From: Candidatus Heimdallarchaeota archaeon
GTDB lineage: Archaea; Asgardarchaeota; Heimdallarchaeia; Heimdallarchaeales; Heimdallarchaeaceae
Assembly (NCBI GenBank): GCA_018238545.1
Contig: JABCTC010000004.1
Span: 48,416-112,415, forward strand
DNA length: 64,000 nucleotides
Direction of reading: 5' to 3'
Below are positions 39,328 to 49,325 of the stretch, piece by piece (positions within the stretch are counted from its first letter, which is position 1; each line of letters opens with the position of its first letter). The position numbers and the translations under genes are program-made. The notes under the pieces were generated by a model. It was not told where the DNA came from and did no database searches. It saw only the letters and a program-made list of their open reading frames with translations.

Positions 39328-40149
39328 ATGGATTTAGGAAGGGTTAAAGCTATCGTGAAAAAAGATCTTCGAGAGATGTTCAAATCAAAATACATCTTAT
39401 CAGCAGTTATAGGCATGCCTATTCTGTTTGCGATATTTATTCCCTTAAGTACATTGTATCCTTTAGTTGCTATCGATTCAAACGAATTCGAAGGTGGAGA
39501 TGAATTTCCTGATTACTTCAAAGATTTGTTTTCTCAAGTGATTCCAAATTGGGATTCTACAGGAGCACAAGGACAGATATTAGTGATAATGTCTTACATA
39601 ATGTACATCGTGGTTCTTCTTATACCTATCATTTTACCTGCTGTTACGGCGTCAGAAACGATTATAGGAGAGAAAGAAAGAAAAACTATGGAAGCTTTAC
39701 TAGCTTCGCCTCTATCTGAAGCAGAATTGGTAACGGGAAAGATACTATCTTCATTCATCCCCTCAGTAGCAGGTACTGCTTTTGCAGCTATTATTTATAG
39801 TTTAATTACCAATATCATGATCTATCCATTTACTAATTCACTTCTATTTCTTGATGCATTATCATTGGTTTTTCTATTTGTAATTGCACCTTTATTATCG
39901 ATTTTATCAGTAGAATTGATGATATTAATTTCAACAAGAGTGACAAGCGTAAGAGATGCATATCAATTAGGTTCGTTAGTTGTTTTACCATTAATGATGC
40001 TAATAATTGGAATAGTTGTAAGTTATTTTTTCATCTCAGTAATAGCTTTAATAGGAGCTGTAGCAATTTTACTTACATTATGTGCAATATTTTTCAAAAT
40101 AGCTACAAATGTATTTGATAGAGAAAGAGCAATAGTGAAACTAGTTTAG
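39328..40149 (+). CDS. ABC-2 type transporter permease
   Basis: IVKKDLREMFKSK, TIIGEKERKTMEALLASPLSEAELVTGK; TM helices; starts immediately after the ATPase stop. Confidence 0.85.
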   Translation: MDLGRVKAIVKKDLREMFKSKYILSAVIGMPILFAIFIPLSTLYPLVAIDSNEFEGGDEFPDYFKDLFSQVIPNWDSTGAQGQILVIMSYIMYIVVLLIPIILPAVTASETIIGEKERKTMEALLASPLSEAELVTGKILSSFIPSVAGTAFAAIIYSLITNIMIYPFTNSLLFLDALSLVFLFVIAPLLSILSVELMILISTRVTSVRDAYQLGSLVVLPLMMLIIGIVVSYFFISVIALIGAVAILLTLCAIFFKIATNVFDRERAIVKLV

Positions 40150-40160
40150 TTTCACATTAA

Positions 40161-40661
40161 TTACCATTTTTCATAATGTATTTTGTTTTCATCGAATCTT
40201 TCTGAGGGAGGTTTTTCCTCATCTGGGTATCCTATAGCAATTAGAGAGACAGGCAATATTTCTTTTGGCATCTCGAGAAGTTTTTGCATTTGAGGATATA
40301 GCTCTTCACTTGGATAAACTCCGCACCAGACACTACCTAAGCCCAAAGAATGAGCTGCGAGAAGTATATTCTGAGTAGCAGCGGCACAATCTTGAACCCA
40401 AAATCCTCTTTCAAAAGATTTTGTTGGATTTCCACAAACTACTATAGCTAGTTTAGCCATGGAGAGCATTTTAGTATATTTATGAAATTCTGGTATTTTG
40501 TCCAGAGTTTCTCTGTTTTTGATAATAATAAATTCCCATGGTTGTCTGTTACCAGCTGATGGAGCACTCATAGCTGCTTTCAATAATGATGTTATCTGTT
40601 CTTCTGCTACTTCTTGATCAGAAAATTTCCTAATGCTTCTTCGTGATAATATATTTTCCAT
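40161..40661 (-). CDS. Nitroreductase family protein
   Basis: MENILSRRSIRKFSDQEV, AMSAPSAGNRQPWEFIII, GLGSVWCGVYP, PVSLIAIGYPDEEKPPSERF. Confidence 0.85.
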   Translation of the reverse strand: MENILSRRSIRKFSDQEVAEEQITSLLKAAMSAPSAGNRQPWEFIIIKNRETLDKIPEFHKYTKMLSMAKLAIVVCGNPTKSFERGFWVQDCAAATQNILLAAHSLGLGSVWCGVYPSEELYPQMQKLLEMPKEILPVSLIAIGYPDEEKPPSERFDENKIHYEKW

Positions 40662-40774
40662 GTAATCACCTAAGCGTAATTACCTTTTTTCACCCTTAAA
40701 TCTATTGGAAAATTGAGAATCTCTTTTCTGATTAATAGTTCATCTAGCAAAAAATACAAAAATGATATAGTAAT

Positions 40775-41716
40775 TTGAAGAGTATGGAGATTGGTCTTTC
40801 AATACCAATAAAGATGTCAGCTGATGAGAAAGAGCAATATATCTATAAAGCTCAATCTGTTGGAGTAAACAACATATGGATTGGAGACAATCCTCCTATA
40901 AATAACGCTTTTCTAGATATTGGAAGACTAATTTCTAAGACTGAAACTATGAATTTTTGGACAGGAATTACATCTCCCTTCTATTACAGTCTTGAAGTTC
41001 TATTTTCATTGAGTGTCTGGTTTGCAAAAAATTATCCAAATAGATTTGGTTTGGGTTTAGGAATTGGTAATGTCAATGTCATTGAAAATACTGAGTTTAA
41101 GAAAAAACCATTTTCTAGTTTTAAAATGGAAATCGAGAAACTTAATGAGATAATAGAAATTCGAAAGAAACAAACTGGAGAAGAAGATTTTCCACTACTT
41201 GCGATGGGAGGATTAGGAAATAAGATGATAAGCTTAGCAACTAAAAAAGCAGATTATCTCTTACTTAACAGTGTTTCTGAGTTTGATATTGAAAGAGCTG
41301 CAATAATGATAAATAGAGCAGCAAGTGTCAATGATAGAAAAATCAAGATAATCCCATATGGAATGATGCAAATTGTTTCAGACAAACAAGATATTTCGCT
41401 GACAATGTGGAATATAGCAAAAGACATAGCAAAAGGATGCTCTACGTCTATCTTGCGATCTCATGGTTATACTGCAAAAAGAATTGAAAAGATAAGAAAT
41501 CTTAGCTGGGAAAGATACAAAAAGGTACCTCAAGGAGAGATAACCGAAATAGTTAATGATTTTGGTTTCTATGGTTCGTTAGAAGAAATTAAGGAGCGAT
41601 TGAAGAAAATCAAAGAACAAAAAGAAACTGGCATATTTCAGCAAATTGTTTTAGGTTGGATGTACGAAGAAGATCAATGGGATGATATCAAAAAATTAGT
41701 CAAATCTGTATGTTGA
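40775..41716 (+). CDS. LLM-class (luciferase-like, possibly F420-dependent Mer-like) oxidoreductase
   Basis: MEIGLSIPIKMSADE, SVGVNNIWIGDNPP, NRFGLGLGIGNV, PLLAMGGLGNKMISLATKKADYLLLNSVS. Confidence 0.72.
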   Translation: MKSMEIGLSIPIKMSADEKEQYIYKAQSVGVNNIWIGDNPPINNAFLDIGRLISKTETMNFWTGITSPFYYSLEVLFSLSVWFAKNYPNRFGLGLGIGNVNVIENTEFKKKPFSSFKMEIEKLNEIIEIRKKQTGEEDFPLLAMGGLGNKMISLATKKADYLLLNSVSEFDIERAAIMINRAASVNDRKIKIIPYGMMQIVSDKQDISLTMWNIAKDIAKGCSTSILRSHGYTAKRIEKIRNLSWERYKKVPQGEITEIVNDFGFYGSLEEIKERLKKIKEQKETGIFQQIVLGWMYEEDQWDDIKKLVKSVC

Positions 41717-42520
41717 TTATTCCTTTTTAGAGAGATAATCAATAAGAGGTTTCAAATCGTCCCAAACAATTGTAGGTAGAACATTTGACTGTTTTAGTTC
41801 TGTTTTTGATGTATCACCAGTTAATACTAAAGAACTCTTTACTCCGGCGTCATACGCCATCTTAATATCTGTTTCTAACCTATCTCCCACAACTAGAACC
41901 TCATTTTTTTGAACATTTTTACCAGATAAACTTAATTCCAGAATCATTTTGTTTGGTTTACCAAGAATTTTGTCAGGTTTCCTGCCAGTCGCTTGCTCAA
42001 ACATCCTCAAAAAAGAGCCTATATCGGGTATTCTACCTCCATCAACAGGACATGTGTCATCAGGATGCGTAGCAATAAATGGTAAAAGTTCTTCTCTTTG
42101 CAAGAACAATGCAGCTGCTTCTATTTTTTTGTATGTTAGAGTTCTATCAAATCCTAAAATAACTGCTTGTGGAGTGATATCATTATAGGATATACCTTTT
42201 TCTTCAAATTCTTTAATCATAGAAGGAGTACCAACGATATAACACTGAGTTATATTTTCTTTAATCAAAAAATTTACTGTTGTTTGAATTGATGTATAAA
42301 TGTTATGCAAAGATAATTTTACATCTAATACCTCCTCCAATCTTTCCTTGTTCTCTAATGTTGAGTAGGAAGAATTATTGGATAAAATGACAAAATCTGT
42401 TTGCATTCTTTGTAACTTCTTGATAATTTCGGTTGCATATGGTAATGGATTACCTCCCAAAATTAACGTTCCATCTACATCAAAAATGAAGTATTTAATT
42501 CCATCCAGTATATTACCCAA
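41717..42520 (-). CDS. HAD-IIA family hydrolase (NagD/phosphoglycolate phosphatase-like)
   Basis: YFIFDVDGTLILGG, FVILSNNSSYS, KPNKMILELSL, VVGDRLETDIKMAYDAGVKSSLVLTG. Confidence 0.88.
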   Translation of the reverse strand: MGNILDGIKYFIFDVDGTLILGGNPLPYATEIIKKLQRMQTDFVILSNNSSYSTLENKERLEEVLDVKLSLHNIYTSIQTTVNFLIKENITQCYIVGTPSMIKEFEEKGISYNDITPQAVILGFDRTLTYKKIEAAALFLQREELLPFIATHPDDTCPVDGGRIPDIGSFLRMFEQATGRKPDKILGKPNKMILELSLSGKNVQKNEVLVVGDRLETDIKMAYDAGVKSSLVLTGDTSKTELKQSNVLPTIVWDDLKPLIDYLSKKE

Positions 42521-42538
42521 ATTGGTTCCCCTTTCTGA

Positions 42539-44017
42539 TTAGCTTGGAGGTTCAGGAATTTGTTCAGCATCTGGAAATTCTTGGATCTCAGATTCAACTT
42601 CAGATTCAGCTTCAGGTTCCTTTTGAACTTCTACAGTCTTTTCTTTAGCTGGTTTTACTTTCTTATCTTTTGAGAAAAGATTCTTAAAGAATTTTACAAC
42701 TTCTAAAGATGCTTTAACTATTGCATTCCAAATTTTCTTTAACACTGGCAAAATTTTGGCCCAAAGACGTTTGAACCAAATACCTGTTCTCTCAAGAATT
42801 TCTGCTATTTTTAACGTTTTAAATCTGTCACCTAAATCCCGGAAAAATGGAGTGGTCTCAATTTCTTCTATTTTTGTAAGGAGAATTTCTATATGCTCAT
42901 TTGTGAGATCAACACCTAAAGGCATTTTTAACTTCTTAAGTGGACTTAATTCAAAAACTGGAAGGTTGCCTTCAAGAGCAATTAATTTGAATGCTCCTTT
43001 CTTCTTGATTTTAAGTATTGAAATAGCCTCATAAATTTCTTCACCATCAGATTGTGCTATCTCCTTAATACCGTTGATTCTTTCAATTTGAGAACCTAAT
43101 AAGATAGTCTTACTTGTAAGATTAGTTCGAATCTCCATTAGACCAATTTTATTTGCTTCGAATTGTTGTTGCAAGGTCTTGAATTTGTTAGAAAATTCTT
43201 TTGATATACCTTTTCTAGGTAAATGAACTTTTAGACTATTGATTTGTTCAAGTTTCTCAGCAGCTGTGCTAATGAATTGATCACCTTTTAGTATAAGTTC
43301 ACTGGATTGATTAATCTCAATTTCATTAACAATTACATTCCCCTCTTCAATCAGTTTTTCTGCTTCTTCAGATAATAATTGCATTCTGCATGTTCTAAGT
43401 ATTAAATCATACTCAACCAATTCATCTTCTACTTCAGCGATTTTATCTCTAAGATAACCATAAAATTCTGTTACATCAAATGATCCTGAAGTAAGTTTAG
43501 CATATTCATCTTTTAATGCCTCTAATTTTCCAATAATATCAGAGATTGTGTTACCATAGATTTGACTTTTTTCTAAAACTTCATCAAATGAAAGGTCTTT
43601 TAGAAAAGAAAGTTTACGTTTGATTTCATCCTTTAATCGAGGAAGCATTTCTTCTATGTGTTTTTTCCTCTTTAACATAAGGATGGTATCTAACCTTTGA
43701 GAATCTTTTTGTAAACGGGTTTGGGCCTCTGCAAGTTTTCTGTAAATATTGTACACAAATTCATTAAGTAAGTAGTCGTTAACATATTTGGTAACCAGTT
43801 TATCTGCTTCTTTTTCCAAAGGGTTAACAGAAGCCAGTTGATTGTTAATATTGAGATATTGATTATTAATTTCTTCAAAAGTAAATGTTGAACTATCACT
43901 ATAAATTTCATCAGTTTTTTGAATGTCCAGATAGATAATTCTCAATAATTTGTCAGAGGCTATTTTAGTTTCTTTTAACTTCTTAGGTAAAGGACGTAGA
44001 GTTCCAGGTATCATCAC
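42539..44017 (-). CDS. Coiled-coil protein of unknown function downstream of rad50
   Basis: 492 aa, mostly helical heptad-rich, basic/aromatic helix near the C-terminus (WFKRLWAKILPVLKKIWNAIVKASLEVVKFFKNLF) and an acidic tail; same strand, about 50 nt after rad50. Confidence 0.7.
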   Translation of the reverse strand: MMIPGTLRPLPKKLKETKIASDKLLRIIYLDIQKTDEIYSDSSTFTFEEINNQYLNINNQLASVNPLEKEADKLVTKYVNDYLLNEFVYNIYRKLAEAQTRLQKDSQRLDTILMLKRKKHIEEMLPRLKDEIKRKLSFLKDLSFDEVLEKSQIYGNTISDIIGKLEALKDEYAKLTSGSFDVTEFYGYLRDKIAEVEDELVEYDLILRTCRMQLLSEEAEKLIEEGNVIVNEIEINQSSELILKGDQFISTAAEKLEQINSLKVHLPRKGISKEFSNKFKTLQQQFEANKIGLMEIRTNLTSKTILLGSQIERINGIKEIAQSDGEEIYEAISILKIKKKGAFKLIALEGNLPVFELSPLKKLKMPLGVDLTNEHIEILLTKIEEIETTPFFRDLGDRFKTLKIAEILERTGIWFKRLWAKILPVLKKIWNAIVKASLEVVKFFKNLFSKDKKVKPAKEKTVEVQKEPEAESEVESEIQEFPDAEQIPEPPS

Positions 44018-44068
44018 ACTTACAAATGTCTTGTTATTGAAAAATCTTACGCAAGTGATAGCATTTTT

Positions 44069-46207
44069 CTATTCTTCTGCTTCTACCTCAATTTCTGTTC
44101 GTGAGACATTAAAAGTAGCTTTATTTTCACGCGTATTTTTATTGTATTCAATTGTTATATATGGTGTTCTAAATTTCTTCCGAATATTTGTGTGTGTAAT
44201 TAGAAAGATTTGCGAGAATTTATCTTCAGAAACCAAACCTTCGATTACATTAGCTCTTCTATCTTCATCTAAGGAACTCAGTGGTTCATCCAGTATCAGG
44301 ATATCCATTTTGGGTGGTTGATAAGGAGAATTCTTCAAAGGTCGTAAACGCTTGAGCAATTCACTTATCCCTATTCTAAGACCTAATCCGATAGCAGCTT
44401 TATCTCCACCAGAGAGCATGCTTTGACTCTTAACAAATCCTGTTTCCTCATCCTTAATACTCATATGCAAAGTTTTTGTTCGGGTGGGTTGAAGATATAA
44501 TTCAGAATATTTACCCCTAGTAAAATTGTAAATATATGAACTTGTAGCTTGCTGAATATTTGCAAGCATTCTATTTGAAATGATATCTTCTGCAATGAAT
44601 TTTTCAACATAGTTCTGAGTTTCTTGTAATAAAGAGAGTTCATAATCTAATCTTACAATCTCTTTCTCTTTTTTCTTATTTTCTTCAATTTGTTTCTCCA
44701 GAGTATCAATATGAGAGTGCCTTTCCTTTATGAAATTTAATTGATGTTTCTTCTCTTGTTCTTTTAAGTTTAAATCGCGTCCTAAATCTTGCACATGGTC
44801 AAATAACTCTTCAAAACTGGATAGGTTGTATTTAGTAGCTAGTTCCTCCAAACTTTTAGCTTTGAAAGCTATCAAAGAATCCTTCAGTTCTTTGGTAATC
44901 TTCTTCTTCATATCCTCCATTTCTGTTAGTTCGGATAAATCATCAGAAAGATTTTCTAGTTCTTTTTTATCTCTAAGTTTGGATCGATACTCATTCAGAA
45001 GTTGATGAATTTCTGATTCAAGATTTGTGCGAGCTTTAGTTTTCTTCTCTATTCCTTGTGCTAAAATTGGAATGTTTTTTCTAGATAGTTCTAGCAATTC
45101 TTTTAGTTTCGTTTCATCTATCTCCTGGTCACAAACTTCACATCTAGCTTTTTCACCTTTTTCGATAGATATTCCCCCTAAGCTTTTCTTTCGATTTGTG
45201 AATGTTTCAAAATCGCGCTCTAAACCTGCATTTTCTTTGATAATCTTTTCAACAGCTGTGCGTAGTTCTTCCTGCTTTTTCTGTAAATCAGACATATCTT
45301 TATCGAATTCTTTTGTCTTTGATTCAAGTTCCTTATCTGAGAATGGGTAACTAAGACCATTCTTTCCGGCTAAATCTTGAAGCTTCCGAGTTTTTCGATC
45401 TATGTTAATACTCTGTGTATCGATTCTTTGAGTTAAACCGTTCAAATCTTGCAAATCTTTTACAGCTGGGAATTTACTCGAAGAAATTTTAACAGTATTA
45501 ATCTCCCCTTCTAATTTCTTTATATCCTTCTTAACTCCCACTATTCTATCTTTTGTTTCTGTTTTTTCAAAATCAATGTTTACTGTTGTTCTATCTATAG
45601 CATTTCTATCTTTTTCATTTTCGAGTAATAATTTCTTTCCTTTGACAATCTCAATTGCTTTGTCTCTATAGTCTTCTAATTGGAAAAGCTCATAGATAGT
45701 GTCGCGTAATTCAGCACCTTTAGCTTCTGCAAGTGCTTGAACTAAACCTTGCCTAACAATTATAGTATTCAGAGTTTTATCTCTAGTTGTATTGAATAAT
45801 CTGTTTATTTTAGCTTCGACATCAGGCACACCTTCACTAATTTTTTTGAGAATCTTGATATTACCTTCCAAAGCGGCTTTTTTTTCTATTTCCATTAAAT
45901 AAGCTTGTACTGAAGTTTTTCTACTATGTTTTCTCTGAATAAGATAGTACTTGTTATCAACCTCAAAAGCTACGAAAACCTCTGTTTCTGACTTCCCTCT
46001 CTTTATCAGATCTTCCTTTGTTCCAAGTTCTTTTGCAGAAGTTGGGTCGTAAAAGAAAGCATAAAATATCGCATCAAAAAGACTTGATTTACCAACAGAA
46101 TTTCCTCCTTCAACAAATATTAAACCATCAGGAAAAGATCCTTCAGATGGGAGTTGAATCTCACTGAAGCATTTGAAATTCTTTGCACTAATCCATAGTA
46201 TCTTCAA
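44069..46207 (-). CDS. rad50: Rad50-like DNA repair ATPase (short coiled coil)
   Basis: FVEGGNSVGKSSLFDAIFYAFF Walker A; CEVCDQEI zinc hook; QSMLSGGDKAAIGLGLRIGISELL signature; MDILILDEPLSSLDEDRR Walker B. Confidence 0.88.
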   Translation of the reverse strand: MKILWISAKNFKCFSEIQLPSEGSFPDGLIFVEGGNSVGKSSLFDAIFYAFFYDPTSAKELGTKEDLIKRGKSETEVFVAFEVDNKYYLIQRKHSRKTSVQAYLMEIEKKAALEGNIKILKKISEGVPDVEAKINRLFNTTRDKTLNTIIVRQGLVQALAEAKGAELRDTIYELFQLEDYRDKAIEIVKGKKLLLENEKDRNAIDRTTVNIDFEKTETKDRIVGVKKDIKKLEGEINTVKISSSKFPAVKDLQDLNGLTQRIDTQSINIDRKTRKLQDLAGKNGLSYPFSDKELESKTKEFDKDMSDLQKKQEELRTAVEKIIKENAGLERDFETFTNRKKSLGGISIEKGEKARCEVCDQEIDETKLKELLELSRKNIPILAQGIEKKTKARTNLESEIHQLLNEYRSKLRDKKELENLSDDLSELTEMEDMKKKITKELKDSLIAFKAKSLEELATKYNLSSFEELFDHVQDLGRDLNLKEQEKKHQLNFIKERHSHIDTLEKQIEENKKKEKEIVRLDYELSLLQETQNYVEKFIAEDIISNRMLANIQQATSSYIYNFTRGKYSELYLQPTRTKTLHMSIKDEETGFVKSQSMLSGGDKAAIGLGLRIGISELLKRLRPLKNSPYQPPKMDILILDEPLSSLDEDRRANVIEGLVSEDKFSQIFLITHTNIRKKFRTPYITIEYNKNTRENKATFNVSRTEIEVEAEE

Positions 46208-46209
46208 AT

Positions 46210-47487
46210 TTATTCCTCCTTTCCTTCTGCTACTAATTGAGAAGTAGAGTTGAAGACTTCATCAACGATTACAGCGCCCATCTCAATCATCTGATTAATA
46301 TGTTTCTCATCTTCAATTCCTAGAGAACGAATGTATTTCTCGAAATCTTTCACCGGATCGTCTATGAGATATTCATAAATTTTTGCGCCTTTTTGTTGAC
46401 TTATAGGTGCTCTTTTCACTAATTCTCCGTCATCCCACCTGAATTCTAGAATGTTGTAAGTATCATCGAACACTTCTTTCTGAATATCGACAAGATTGTC
46501 TTCCATAGCCCACCAATTAGAAAGAATGATAGTTCCTTCAAGCTTTACTTTAACTCGTGAAGCAGTTTCTCCAACGAATTTCTTTTTGAATTTAACCAGT
46601 TTTTCTCTAACTACATTTTCAAAAGCTGAAGGTGTTGTATCTGATTTTAGGCTTATTTTAAATTGTATCATTTTTCTTTTAGATTTAATAGGAATGGGAA
46701 GAGCAATAGGATCTTTACCTTTAACTACCTGGACTTCTAACACACTTTTTTCATGGTCTCTTTCTGCAAAAGTGTGTTTTTCTGTACTCCCAGCTTGCCA
46801 TGCATTTTTCTTTACTTTTCTTTGTTTGTGATCATGACCCAGAGCTACGTAATCGTAAGGATACTGAAGAATTAGTTCGTGTAAGTCCATACCTCTTTGC
46901 ATTCCATGAACTACTGCAACAGAAAGTTTGTTAGAATCAGGTTGTTGGTTATTTCTCACCCACTCTTCATAAGCTTGAGCCAAGTGAGGAAGACGACCAA
47001 ATTTGAAATATGGGAACAAGTAGAAGTTGATATTCTTAAATTCAATAATCAAAGGTTTGTTATCAACCATGGCCTTCTTAAGTTGATAATTCGTGCAGAT
47101 GAAAACGTTATTTGGGAATGCTGCTTGAATAAATTCAATGGTACTATAATTACGAGTAAGATAAGAGCCATGATTCCCATCAATGATAATGACTGGAACT
47201 CTGTTAGCTGTTTTTTCAAAGAATTTTTTAAGTTCTCTTATTACAAAAGTTCTAGAATACTCAGTAGGTCCTAATAGATTCCTTCCTACAGGAGTATCGA
47301 ATAGATCACCAGAATGAACAACATACTCACATTTAGTTTCCGCTGCAATTTCTAGAGCTTTCTGGAAACCATTACAATAGTCCTCCTCTATCCATGTAAC
47401 CCTATTCTGAATTTTCCATGCATCTTTTACATCACGAAATCTTCTATGAGATACATGAGTGTCTGAAAAATGTAAAATTTTGACCAT
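46210..47487 (-). CDS. mre11: Mre11 nuclease
   Basis: ILHFSDTHVSHRRF, YVVHSGDLFDTP, IIIDGNHGS, VAVVHGMQRGMD, YDYVALGHDHKQR. Confidence 0.88.
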   Translation of the reverse strand: MVKILHFSDTHVSHRRFRDVKDAWKIQNRVTWIEEDYCNGFQKALEIAAETKCEYVVHSGDLFDTPVGRNLLGPTEYSRTFVIRELKKFFEKTANRVPVIIIDGNHGSYLTRNYSTIEFIQAAFPNNVFICTNYQLKKAMVDNKPLIIEFKNINFYLFPYFKFGRLPHLAQAYEEWVRNNQQPDSNKLSVAVVHGMQRGMDLHELILQYPYDYVALGHDHKQRKVKKNAWQAGSTEKHTFAERDHEKSVLEVQVVKGKDPIALPIPIKSKRKMIQFKISLKSDTTPSAFENVVREKLVKFKKKFVGETASRVKVKLEGTIILSNWWAMEDNLVDIQKEVFDDTYNILEFRWDDGELVKRAPISQQKGAKIYEYLIDDPVKDFEKYIRSLGIEDEKHINQMIEMGAVIVDEVFNSTSQLVAEGKEE

Positions 47488-47498
47488 TTTTTCACCAT

Positions 47499-49313
47499 TT
47501 AGAGTATAGGTACTTCAGCTGTTTTTCTCTTTGTTTTTTCGACTTTTAATACTTTGTGGGGGTCTTTAAAGAATGGAAGCTGACTCTCAATATAGAGTGG
47601 AACATTACTCACCTTTACTGGCAAAGGTATGTTCTTGAGAGAATTAGTAAGAATAGCTTCTCCTCTACTTAGTACTTTGAACTCGTTTTCATATCCAGAG
47701 ATGTTATTACTGGCATTGATTATCGCTTGACGGATCTCAATCTCATTGCCTAGCATCATGTTAAGTTCAGTATTAGTATTAGCTAGTATCAGGGATTCCA
47801 TTGAGGATATATTTTGAGTAATAAGAAGCAAACCAATCCCAAATTTTCTACCTTGTCGAGATATGTCAATGAATATATTTCCTTCTTTTGACATCTGTGA
47901 TCCTAAAATACTTGGAGCTTCTTCAACAGTTATCATAACAGTTGGGAGTTCCTTTATATTCTTCAGTTTATAATCTGAACCGTCTTTACCTAAAGTATAA
48001 AGATCCTTTATTGAATAAGCAGAATTAGCTGATTCACCTAATAGTTCAGAAGCAATATCATGTGGCAGTCGTGATTTCAATTGTTCTTTGAATTGATTCC
48101 ATTTTGTAGAAGACATAAGAGCTTGTCTCAAAGAGAACAAAGTTCTAGCAACCATTGTAATAACAACAAATTGCTCAGTTGACGATAATAGTGCAGTATT
48201 AAAATTGTAGAAATGACCAGATTCCAAGTTGTAAATAATCTCTGCCAAATCACTCACCTTATCATCTTTGAAGATCTGTGAATTGATAATGGGATATAAT
48301 CTTCTTTTAACTGCGCTTACAGTTCCCTTTGCAAAACCTCTTGTATCATCTTCAGCTGCAGTTTCAATTTTAGTAATCCAATTTTGTTCAGATGCTCGTA
48401 CTATATTCATGTATCCTGACATCTGATCGGAAACATACATCACTGAAGTGACATCACTCACTGTAAGGTCAGCTCTTCTGAATCTTATTGGTTTACTAAA
48501 TCGTTGCATTTCGAGATTAACTGACTCTAAGTCTCTTGTCAGATAGAATTTATCGCCAAAGATAGCATTATATTGCTCATTACTACCTTTACGGACAGCA
48601 TTAGCTATATCCATGATACCCTTTTTCTTATCTTGAAATTGTAATCCATTCATATATTCATCATGAACATCTACCATGAACACAGAAACATTCTTGTTGA
48701 GATCCTTCTTGAGAACCCAATTTTTCAGATTATTCCTGAGTGCAGATGTGATGAAAGTTAACATGAAGAAAGATTTTCCTGCTCCTGTAGTACCTGCAAC
48801 TTGGACATGCATAGGTAAAGAATCAATGTCAATACAAATAGGAATATCTAGAGTTGAAGTCCCGATTAACAATTGACCAATTTCAATATCAGTTCCTAGT
48901 TCACCTTCAAGTAAGCTAGATAGCGCAGCTGGACTGTCTGAACCTCTATAAACTTCTGAAAAGTGAGGAGGAAGAGTTCTAGGTTTCTTAAATATCCATT
49001 TCTTTTTGTCAACGTCAAATTCACTATAACCCATCAATAGACCGTGAACTTTTACAAGTTTTTCTGATTCAACTCGAGCTATGTAAGCTTCTCTATTTCG
49101 CAAGAAATTTGCAGCTATTGAGCCCAAATCTTGGATGTTTCTTAACATGTTCTCATAATTCATAACTCTGAACAAGAACATTTTATCAATTGATTGAGGC
49201 TTGATAATTAATATTTCACCAATTTGAAAGCGTATATCTGAACATACAATTCTGAGTGTTGATATATCACCTTCAGCTAGAATTCCTATTGGTTCCGCTA
49301 ATTCTAATTTCAT
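47499..49313 (-). CDS. herA: HerA-type DNA translocase ATPase
   Basis: HVQVAGTTGAGKSFFMLTFITSAL, VFMVDVHDEYMNGL, TVMITVEEAPSIL, RQGRKFGIGLLLITQNISSME; between nurA and mre11. Confidence 0.87.
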   Translation of the reverse strand: MKLELAEPIGILAEGDISTLRIVCSDIRFQIGEILIIKPQSIDKMFLFRVMNYENMLRNIQDLGSIAANFLRNREAYIARVESEKLVKVHGLLMGYSEFDVDKKKWIFKKPRTLPPHFSEVYRGSDSPAALSSLLEGELGTDIEIGQLLIGTSTLDIPICIDIDSLPMHVQVAGTTGAGKSFFMLTFITSALRNNLKNWVLKKDLNKNVSVFMVDVHDEYMNGLQFQDKKKGIMDIANAVRKGSNEQYNAIFGDKFYLTRDLESVNLEMQRFSKPIRFRRADLTVSDVTSVMYVSDQMSGYMNIVRASEQNWITKIETAAEDDTRGFAKGTVSAVKRRLYPIINSQIFKDDKVSDLAEIIYNLESGHFYNFNTALLSSTEQFVVITMVARTLFSLRQALMSSTKWNQFKEQLKSRLPHDIASELLGESANSAYSIKDLYTLGKDGSDYKLKNIKELPTVMITVEEAPSILGSQMSKEGNIFIDISRQGRKFGIGLLLITQNISSMESLILANTNTELNMMLGNEIEIRQAIINASNNISGYENEFKVLSRGEAILTNSLKNIPLPVKVSNVPLYIESQLPFFKDPHKVLKVEKTKRKTAEVPIL

Positions 49314-49325
49314 CTTTATACCTTC

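Noticed and set aside
38359-40149. ABC ATPase/permease near the 35019-37007 SBP as its cognate importer
   Set aside because: The permease is ABC-2 type (exporter-like), not an Opp/Dpp permease, and kynureninase intervenes; no support for a functional link.
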